From: Candidatus Methanoperedens sp.
GTDB taxonomy: Archaea; Halobacteriota; Methanosarcinia; Methanosarcinales; Methanoperedenaceae
NCBI GenBank assembly: GCA_027460605.1
Contig: JAPZAN010000069.1
Location: 1 to 26,038 of the forward strand
DNA length: 26,038 bases
Direction: 5' to 3'
Part shown: piece after piece, positions 20,039 through 26,038 of the stretch
Position numbering within the stretch: the first letter of the stretch is position 1
How the letters are laid out: each line of letters begins with the position of its first letter
The notes under the pieces: model-generated
What the model was told of the DNA's origin: nothing
Seen by the model: only the letters and a program-made list of their open reading frames with translations
Databases searched by the model: none
Translations under genes and position numbers: made by a program

Positions 20039-21864
20039 TTCGAAAGTGGGGATTTGTGAGAATAAGGACTGAACTTATCATTTTTTTCCTTATTATAGCC
20101 GTGGTACCCCTGTCTGCAGTCGTTTACATGTCATACGATTACAGCAGGGAAGCCATACGCGATACGGTAATGACAAACCTGCTCGGGGCAACTGAAAATA
20201 GCGGTAATGCGATAGATAACTGGATGGACGTAAGAAAGGATGACATCCGCGTGATATCCAGGTCAATTGAAATTAATACGGAAAAAGATGAATTAAAGGA
20301 TTACCTTGCTACTTATGAAAGTGAATATCAGGGGGTTTATGAGGAATTCTTTTTGCTTGACATTGATGGAAATATTATATTCTCGACTCTTAATCGCACG
20401 GGAAATGCCGCTAATGTGCCTTATTTCACGGAGGCTTCGAAGGGGAAACTGTATATTTCGGATGTTACCCTTTCCGAAAGTAACGGATTCCCTGAGATAA
20501 TATTGACCAACCCTGTCATGAAAAATGGGACTATCGCAGGGATATTGGCGGCAAGAGTGAGCATGGAAAACCTGTACAGGATACTGGAAGATATTGATAT
20601 CGGGAAATCAGGTGAAATATTTATTGTCAATAAAGACGGGGACATCATTTTTCATAATAACCGGTCCCGGATTTTGCACAAAAATATAAACAATAATTTC
20701 GCAGTAAAAGAAGTAACTTACGAAAAGAATGGCATAAACGAATATGTGAATTATAAAGGCGAAAAAGTTCTCGGTTCTTATTACTGGCTGCCATTATACA
20801 GGTGGGGATTGGTGGTTGAAAAAAATATTGATGAAGCATATGCCGGGGTTTTCAACCTTGAACACCGGATGGTAAGCATCTCGACTTTTGCAGTTATCGC
20901 CGTTATTCTCGCGGCGATTATTATTTCCCGAAGAATCACCGGGCCCATAAAATCCCTTGAAGAAGGGGCAACCGGCTTGCTTTCCGGGAATTTCAAACCC
21001 ATACCGGTTTCTTCAAGCAATGAGATTGGAAAACTGACAAAAATATTCGATGATACAGCCCTCGAATTGTTGGAAATCAGGAAAAAACTTGAAGCCAAAA
21101 TCGATATTGCAAATAAAGACCTGGAACAAAAAAATAAAGAACTTATTGCAGCGAATGAAGATTTAAAAAAACTGGATGAACTGAAATCGGATATTATCTC
21201 TCTTGTCTCTCATGAGCTGAAAACGCCTCTTTCGTCTATCAGGATTTCAGCCGAGTATCTCGAATCCGAAGCCAAAAACGATCCGGAAGTCCAAAAAGAA
21301 ATGTTCGGGATAATAATAAGGAATATAGACAGGCTGACACGGTTGATTAACGATATCCTTGACCTCTCAAAGATTGACACAGGAAAGATGGAACTCCAAC
21401 TAGAGCGTGTGGATATCAGCGAGGTAGTGGATACTGCCATTGAAAATAATAAACTTGTTTCCTTGAAAAAGAACATATCAATAACTGCGGACATCCCTGG
21501 AAATATATCTCCGGTTCTCGCGGACAGGGAAAAGCTTATTATTGTTATGAATAATCTCCTTGAAAACGCCCTGAAGTTCACCCCAGATGGCGGAAGCATC
21601 GTTTTGTCTGCAAAAGATGATGCGGACAGTATTGAGGTCAGAATGAAAGATACAGGCATAGGGATAGAAAAAGAGAAACTTGAAAAGATATTTGACAAAT
21701 TCTATCAGGTTGACAGCACTTCAAGAAGAAAATTCGGCGGCCTGGGGCTTGGTCTTTCAATAGCCGGCGGGATTATCCGGGCGCACGGAAGTGAAATACG
21801 TGTGGAGAGCGAGATTGGAAAAGGCAGCACTTTCAGTTTCAGGTTAAAGAAGGCGGAAAAATGA
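20035..21864 (+). CDS. Membrane sensor histidine kinase with Cache domain and HAMP
   Basis: This kinase has 609 residues. TM1 (about 12-32) and TM2 (282-299) enclose an extracellular double-Cache region (33-278) with two repeats of the PAS-like core, FFLLDIDGNIIFST and IFIVNKDGDIIFHN. HAMP (298-350) and a coiled coil (345-385) lead to the HisKA domain with H393 in SLVSHELKTPLSSIR, then HATPase_c with the N box (N507, N511), DTGIG (539-543) and GLGLGLS (569-575). All catalytic residues are present, so the kinase should be active. It is coupled to the response regulator by GTGA. A second GTG at 20056, giving VRIRTEL..., matches the usual start of such kinases and may be the true one. The ligand is unknown; the binding protein downstream is a candidate partner. 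Confidence 0.92.
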   Translation: MIRKWGFVRIRTELIIFFLIIAVVPLSAVVYMSYDYSREAIRDTVMTNLLGATENSGNAIDNWMDVRKDDIRVISRSIEINTEKDELKDYLATYESEYQGVYEEFFLLDIDGNIIFSTLNRTGNAANVPYFTEASKGKLYISDVTLSESNGFPEIILTNPVMKNGTIAGILAARVSMENLYRILEDIDIGKSGEIFIVNKDGDIIFHNNRSRILHKNINNNFAVKEVTYEKNGINEYVNYKGEKVLGSYYWLPLYRWGLVVEKNIDEAYAGVFNLEHRMVSISTFAVIAVILAAIIISRRITGPIKSLEEGATGLLSGNFKPIPVSSSNEIGKLTKIFDDTALELLEIRKKLEAKIDIANKDLEQKNKELIAANEDLKKLDELKSDIISLVSHELKTPLSSIRISAEYLESEAKNDPEVQKEMFGIIIRNIDRLTRLINDILDLSKIDTGKMELQLERVDISEVVDTAIENNKLVSLKKNISITADIPGNISPVLADREKLIIVMNNLLENALKFTPDGGSIVLSAKDDADSIEVRMKDTGIGIEKEKLEKIFDKFYQVDSTSRRKFGGLGLGLSIAGGIIRAHGSEIRVESEIGKGSTFSFRLKKAEK

Positions 21865-22904
21865 AAAGTTATATTTACATAATCATAATCGGGTTGATAG
21901 TATTCTCGGCAGGCTTTGTGGTTTACGAAAAATCCCATACCCCAAAGTCAATAACCGTTGTTTCCATGACAGCCGATGAGATGTCGGCAAATCTTGCAAA
22001 CGGGACGATTGCAGGTTTTATTTCATGGGAACCATATCCGGCAAAAGCTGTAAATGAGGGTTACGGCAGGTATCTTGTTAATTCCAAAGACATGTGGGAG
22101 AACCATCCGTCGTGCGTCCTGGCAATCTCCGAAGACCTGAAGGATGAAGACATGATAAGAGCGCTTGTATGGGCTGAGGTAAAGGGCGCAAGGTTCATCA
22201 ACAATCCCTCAAACCGTGAAAAGGTCCTGAAATACGGACAGGAATTTTCAGGGCTTGATAAAAATGAGGTTTCTTCAGCTATTGATAATACTGTTTACAT
22301 CGAATACCCTGACGTAAGCCAGGTAAAAAAAGCCATTGATATACAGGCTAAAGCCGGGACTTTCACAAATACGATAACAGCGCTTGGGTATAATGACACT
22401 GACGACTTTCTTTCGAGCCTCTTTATTGATAAATATTACAATGAGGTCAAAAAAAGATTGGACGAAAATCCGAACTGGACGCCGCCGGTTGTTAACGGTA
22501 CCCTCAGGTTCGGATATATTGATGGGAATATACATTATCTGTCGATGTACATAGCCCAGAAGGAAGGTTATTTCGAACAGGCGGGTCTTATTCCGGGGAA
22601 GAATATCCAATTCACAGCTTACCGCAGCGGCAGGGCAATAACAGATGCGTTCAAGCATCGCGAGGTCGATGTGGCAACCCTCGGAAGCACAGTTCTTTTA
22701 AGGTTCAGGATAAACGATAACGGCAGGATACACATTGTCAATGGAGTTAATACCGGCGGAACATCACTTGTTGTGAGAGCGGATTCGGACATCAGGTCAA
22801 TAGATGACCTTAACGGGCTTAAGATTGCAACACCGGGTTTTGGCACATGCCAGGACACTTTAATGAGGAAAATGTTTGAAGGGTTTGAAATCAAAACGAC
22901 TTAG
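21861..22904 (+). CDS. Membrane-tethered, apparently circularly permuted NMT1/SsuA-type solute-binding protein
   Basis: The 347-residue product belongs by sequence to the nitrate/sulfonate/taurine-type solute-binding proteins (NMT1-like, COG0715), but the lobes come in swapped order. An uncleaved-looking hydrophobic start (4-22) with no lipobox Cys is followed by what is normally the C-terminal lobe (30-200: TADEMSANLANGTIAGFISW-EPYPAKAV, NHPSCVLAIS). A linker (NPNWTPPVVNG) and the normal N-terminal lobe follow (214-347: LRFGYIDGNIHYLSMYIA, VDVATLGSTVLL, LNGLKIATPGFGTCQDTLM). The protein ends at GFEIKTT, where the second lobe would usually start. The length is that of one normal binding protein plus an anchor. 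The ATG overlaps the kinase stop (ATGA). No permease or ATPase gene is near. The alternative is a remnant of a tandem pair cut at both ends; the tidy boundaries and stop 9 bp before uvrA leave that open. Confidence 0.7.
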   Translation: MKSYIYIIIIGLIVFSAGFVVYEKSHTPKSITVVSMTADEMSANLANGTIAGFISWEPYPAKAVNEGYGRYLVNSKDMWENHPSCVLAISEDLKDEDMIRALVWAEVKGARFINNPSNREKVLKYGQEFSGLDKNEVSSAIDNTVYIEYPDVSQVKKAIDIQAKAGTFTNTITALGYNDTDDFLSSLFIDKYYNEVKKRLDENPNWTPPVVNGTLRFGYIDGNIHYLSMYIAQKEGYFEQAGLIPGKNIQFTAYRSGRAITDAFKHREVDVATLGSTVLLRFRINDNGRIHIVNGVNTGGTSLVVRADSDIRSIDDLNGLKIATPGFGTCQDTLMRKMFEGFEIKTT

Positions 22905-22913
22905 CAGCGCCGG

Positions 22914-25730
22914 TTAAACGTTTAGAACCTTTTTGAGGTAGTGACCCGTATAAGACCCCCCGGTCTTTGCGACCTTTTCAGGCGTCCCCTCTGCAACGAT
23001 TCGCCCGCCGTTATCTCCCCCTTCGGGACCGAGGTCTATTATGTGGTCAGCCACTTTTATCACATCAAGATTATGTTCTATAACCACCACGCTGTTCCCC
23101 GCATCCACGAGCAGGGAGAGCATATCGAGCAGTTTCTGGATATCTGCAAAATGAAGCCCCGTCGTGGGCTCGTCAAGGATATAAAGCGTCCTGCCCGTGC
23201 TCCTTTTACTGAGTTCCGATGAAAGCTTGATGCGCTGCGCCTCACCGCCTGAAAGGGTGGTGGCAGGCTGGCCGAGCCTGATATACCCGAGCCCCACATC
23301 AAAAAGCGTCTGAAGCTGTCGTTTTATTTTCGGTATATTTTCAAAAAATGTAAGCGCTTCCTCGACTGTCATATCCAGCACCTGTGCGATATTCTTGCCT
23401 TTATAGGTTATTTCAAGGGTTTCGCTATTGAACCTTTTTCCATGGCAAACTTCGCATGGCACGTAAACATCGGGCAGGAAGTGCATCTCGATCGTGATGA
23501 TTCCGTCCCCTTTGCATGCTTCGCAACGCCCTCCTTTGACATTGAAACTGAAGCGTCCCGGCTGGTAGCCCCGCGCTTTTGCAGAGGGGAGTTGAGCAAA
23601 AATATCCCTTATAGGGGTAAATAAGCCGGTGTATGTTGCAGGATTTGAGCGCGGCGTCCTTCCTATCGGCGACTGGTCTATTATAATTATTTTATCGATG
23701 TTCTCAAGCCCTATTATGCCCCTGTGTTTGCCTGGCTTTTCTCTTGCGTGATAGAACCTCCTGGCAAGAGCCCTGTAAAGAATATCATTGACAAGAGTGC
23801 TCTTTCCCGAACCGGAAACGCCGGTAATACAGGTCATCACCCCGAGCGGTATATTGACGTCTATCTGTTTCAGGTTATTCTCGCTTGCCCCGACAATGGT
23901 TATTTTACCCTTTGGCTTTCTTCGCCGGTGCGGGATAGCTATCATTTTTTTATGGCTGAGGTACTCGCCTGTAAGGCAATTTTCGCAATTAATGACATCA
24001 TCGAGTGTCCCGGTTACCACTACCTCGCCGCCGTGAACGCCAGCGCCGGGTCCCATATCAACAATAAAATCCGCGCTGCGTATCATTTCTTCATCATGTT
24101 CAACCACTATCACCGTGTTTCCAAGGTCCCGGAGCTGTGTCAGCATGTGTATCAGCCTGCCGTTATCCCGCTGGTGAAGACCGATGCTGGGTTCATCGAG
24201 GATGTACAGCACCCCCACAAGGCTTGAACCAATCTGCGTCGCAAGCCGGATTCTCTGGCCTTCTCCTCCCGAAAGCGTGCCCGCAGCCCTGTCAATTGTG
24301 AGGTAATCAAGCCCGACATCTATCAGGAACCCGAGCCTTGCCCTTAGTTCTTTCATAATAGGCTTTGAAATGATTGCCTCTTTTTCGGAAAAGACGAGGC
24401 TTTCCAGGAACAGAAGTGCTTTTTTAACAGAAAAGCGGGTTGCTGCGATAATGGATTTATCTCCGACCGTGACCGCAAGGCTTGAAGGTTTGAGCCTCTC
24501 GCCATTGCAGACGGTGCACGGCTTGATGCTCATATATTGCTGGATTTTCTCGCGCGCTTCTTCGGACTGGGATTCCCTGTACTTTCTTGCCAGGTTCGGT
24601 ATCACTCCTTGAAAAGTGCTCGTGTGTTCCCACAGCCCCTCGCGTTCGCGGGGAACATACCTGAAATGGATTTCTTCAGTTCCACCGTGCAGTATTACGC
24701 GCACATCTTCAGGTTTGAGTTCCGAGAATGGCGTATCAAGCGAAAAACCGTAATGCTTTGCCACTGAAGCGAGCATCTGGTGGTAATAGCCGTGCTCATA
24801 TCCCCACGGTTCAATAGCTCCCTGGCTTATTGATTTACTCTTATCCGGAATAATCAGGTCGGGGTCAAATTCCATCGTGCTGCCAAGCCCCTGGCAGGCA
24901 GGGCATGCGCCTCTCGGGCTGTTGAAAGAGAACATGTTGGGCTCAAGCGGTTCAAAGCTTATCCCGCACTTCGTACAGGCGGCATGTTCGCTGAAAAGAA
25001 GCTCATTGCCTTCAAGCACGTCCACAACCACAATCCCGTTTCCTTCTTTCAGGGCAGTAGCAACCGAATCCGCAAGCTGCTCTTCTATCCCGGGTTTTAT
25101 TACCAGCCTGTCCACAATGACGTCAATATCATGTTTCTGCTGCTTGTTGAGTGTTATATCCTCTGATAACTCATGCATTTCGCCATCAATACGTACCCTG
25201 CTGTACCCTTTGCCTGAGAGTTCTTCAAACATCTGTTTGTATTCCCCTTTCCTCTGCCTGGCAAGCGGGGCAAGCACATGTATTTTCGTGATTTCGGGAA
25301 GCGCCATCAGCCTCTCTACTATCTGCTCAACGGTCTGCGGGGTTATTTCACTGCCGCAGTTTGGACAGTGCTGCCTCCCTATCCTTGCATAAAGCAGGCG
25401 CAGGTAGTCGTATATTTCTGTGACCGTTCCGACCGTTGAGCGGGGGTTCTTGCTTGTGGATTTCTGTTCGATTGAGATGGCAGGCGAGAGGCCTTCTATG
25501 TACTCAACATCTGGCTTGTCCATCTGCCCCAGGAACTGCCGGGCATATGCTGATAAGGACTCGACATACCGCCGCTGTCCCTCTGCATAAAGCGTATCGA
25601 ATGCAAGGGAGGATTTTCCTGAACCTGATAGTCCTGTTATCACTATCAGCTTGTCCCTTGGAAGCTCAAGGTCGATATTCTTCAGGTTGTGGACGCGAGC
25701 ACCTTTGATTATTATTTTATCTGTGGACAT
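22914..25730 (-). CDS. uvrA: UvrABC excinuclease subunit A
   Basis: UvrA is the damage-recognising ABC ATPase dimer of nucleotide excision repair. The 938 residues contain two ABC units: Walker A GLSGSGKSS (33-41) and GVSGSGKST (637-645), signatures LSGGE (486-490, 826-830) and Walker B LYILDEP (508-514, 849-855). Three zinc sites are complete: C252-x2-C255 with C276-x2-C279, C736-x2-C739 with C759-x2-C762, and a further C122-x2-C125 pair. The UvrB-binding region with QFLGQMDKPDVEYIEGLSPA (abbreviated family block, near 66-85) is intact. ATG 25728-25730 is the start. The gene ends 9 bp from the stop of the binding-protein gene, tail to tail. It is full length and typical. Confidence 0.96.
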   Translation of the reverse strand: MSTDKIIIKGARVHNLKNIDLELPRDKLIVITGLSGSGKSSLAFDTLYAEGQRRYVESLSAYARQFLGQMDKPDVEYIEGLSPAISIEQKSTSKNPRSTVGTVTEIYDYLRLLYARIGRQHCPNCGSEITPQTVEQIVERLMALPEITKIHVLAPLARQRKGEYKQMFEELSGKGYSRVRIDGEMHELSEDITLNKQQKHDIDVIVDRLVIKPGIEEQLADSVATALKEGNGIVVVDVLEGNELLFSEHAACTKCGISFEPLEPNMFSFNSPRGACPACQGLGSTMEFDPDLIIPDKSKSISQGAIEPWGYEHGYYHQMLASVAKHYGFSLDTPFSELKPEDVRVILHGGTEEIHFRYVPREREGLWEHTSTFQGVIPNLARKYRESQSEEAREKIQQYMSIKPCTVCNGERLKPSSLAVTVGDKSIIAATRFSVKKALLFLESLVFSEKEAIISKPIMKELRARLGFLIDVGLDYLTIDRAAGTLSGGEGQRIRLATQIGSSLVGVLYILDEPSIGLHQRDNGRLIHMLTQLRDLGNTVIVVEHDEEMIRSADFIVDMGPGAGVHGGEVVVTGTLDDVINCENCLTGEYLSHKKMIAIPHRRRKPKGKITIVGASENNLKQIDVNIPLGVMTCITGVSGSGKSTLVNDILYRALARRFYHAREKPGKHRGIIGLENIDKIIIIDQSPIGRTPRSNPATYTGLFTPIRDIFAQLPSAKARGYQPGRFSFNVKGGRCEACKGDGIITIEMHFLPDVYVPCEVCHGKRFNSETLEITYKGKNIAQVLDMTVEEALTFFENIPKIKRQLQTLFDVGLGYIRLGQPATTLSGGEAQRIKLSSELSKRSTGRTLYILDEPTTGLHFADIQKLLDMLSLLVDAGNSVVVIEHNLDVIKVADHIIDLGPEGGDNGGRIVAEGTPEKVAKTGGSYTGHYLKKVLNV

Positions 25731-26027
25731 GAAAAGGATGGATGTTGTTATATTGGCGGAGGATGGCTAAAATATTATTGATGAATAACAGGATTGAGAA
25801 AGTTTCCCTTCTATAAGAATCGGGAATTTATATATCTTTTCAAACTGTCTTATTAATATTGTTTAACCTGTTGAATTATTCAATAGGGTAACATTCATAA
25901 TTAATGAACACTATTTATATTTCAAAAGGAGACTTAAGTAAAATTTAATGTCGAAGACAATTGTCATCATCAATAAATATATATATACCACTCCAATATA
26001 CTATCAAAAAGGGAGAGTCTAAGAATT
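25731..26027 (+). promoter_or_regulatory. Palindrome-rich regulatory region ahead of a gene that leaves the window
   Basis: No gene is seen in these 297 bp. TTGAAT-T-ATTCAA (25871-25883) is a perfect odd palindrome, extended imperfectly to about 25862-25892. TTCAT and ATGAA (25894-25908) form a second, smaller inverted repeat. TATA-like sequences occur at about 25827-25836 (TTTATATATC), 25912-25921 and 25973-25988 (AATAAATATATATATA). The last fits a start near 26005 and a leader with GGGAGAG (26011-26017). Some of these may serve uvrA on the minus strand. Confidence 0.4.
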
Positions 26028-26038
26028 ATGGAACTAAC
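26028..26038 (+). CDS. First codons of a gene cut by the window end
   Basis: ATG 26028 follows the Shine-Dalgarno-like GGGAGAG with 10 nt between, and a strong TATA-like stretch lies about 50 nt upstream. Only MEL and part of a fourth codon are inside the window, so nothing can be said about the product. Confidence 0.35.

Noticed and set aside
22905..22913. Premature loss of the binding-protein 3' end by insertion of uvrA
   Set aside because: Not provable from the window: the stop is clean, the stops are 9 bp apart, and the protein has a full set of lobe segments, so permutation is preferred, with truncation kept as the alternative.
24877..25392. 171-codon plus-strand frame inside uvrA
   Set aside because: It is antisense to a strongly conserved part of UvrA and has a serine-rich, low-information product typical of a shadow frame.

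Overview
The window reads as a piece of archaeal chromosome. The markers are archaeal NMD3 (ribosomal export/subunit protein family), a NOG1-type GTPase, a HerA-family ATPase, a surface protein with a PGF-CTERM archaeosortase tail, TATA boxes about 27 nt ahead of leaderless starts, and an ArsR-type/V4R regulator of a kind I know from Methanosarcinales. Bacterial-type UvrA and UvrC, ThiC and a multidomain histidine kinase are also usual in Methanosarcinales. I infer a member of that group, possibly a Methanoperedens-like lineage; this rests on family recognition only. No rRNA, tRNA, CRISPR array or intact insertion sequence was seen.

Layout. 1-1620: a cysteine-rich protein of unknown function behind an unusual pair of overlapping inverted repeats, then about 400 nt of hairpin-rich DNA with a very GC-rich island, followed by a decayed vapBC toxin-antitoxin pair and a 24-codon small ORF. 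1668-4064: a zinc-ribbon protein, a seven-helix membrane protein and the PGF-CTERM surface protein with a strong terminator. 4201-8052: herA and thiC overlap by ATGA; thiC runs convergently into nog1. 8195-8653: an AT-rich gene for an RNase III catalytic domain, rare in archaea. 8710-10877: an Smr-domain protein and a B12-type radical SAM enzyme on divergent leaderless promoters around a 15-bp palindrome, then a small membrane protein. 11052-14080: a sugar-nucleotide epimerase and nmd3 (1 nt apart), convergent with a probable RNA methyltransferase. 14173-14845: an ArsR-type/V4R regulator split into two overlapping frames. 14951-17003 (minus): a probable operon of a membrane-anchored ClpP-like serine protease, an ABM-like protein and a cation diffusion facilitator, behind the 3' remnant of an M24 peptidase gene. 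17185-18942: uvrC. 19219-22904: a tightly overlapping four-gene operon. 22914-25730: uvrA. The end carries a palindrome-rich promoter region and the first codons of another gene.

The most interesting system is 19219-22904. It encodes a winged-helix regulator, a response regulator with an AsnC-type DNA-binding domain placed in front of its receiver, a Cache/HAMP histidine kinase, and a membrane-tethered solute-binding protein whose two lobes appear in swapped order (C-lobe first, N-lobe last), with no permease or ABC ATPase beside it. I propose that it is a ligand-sensing module in which the permuted binding protein feeds the kinase rather than a transporter.
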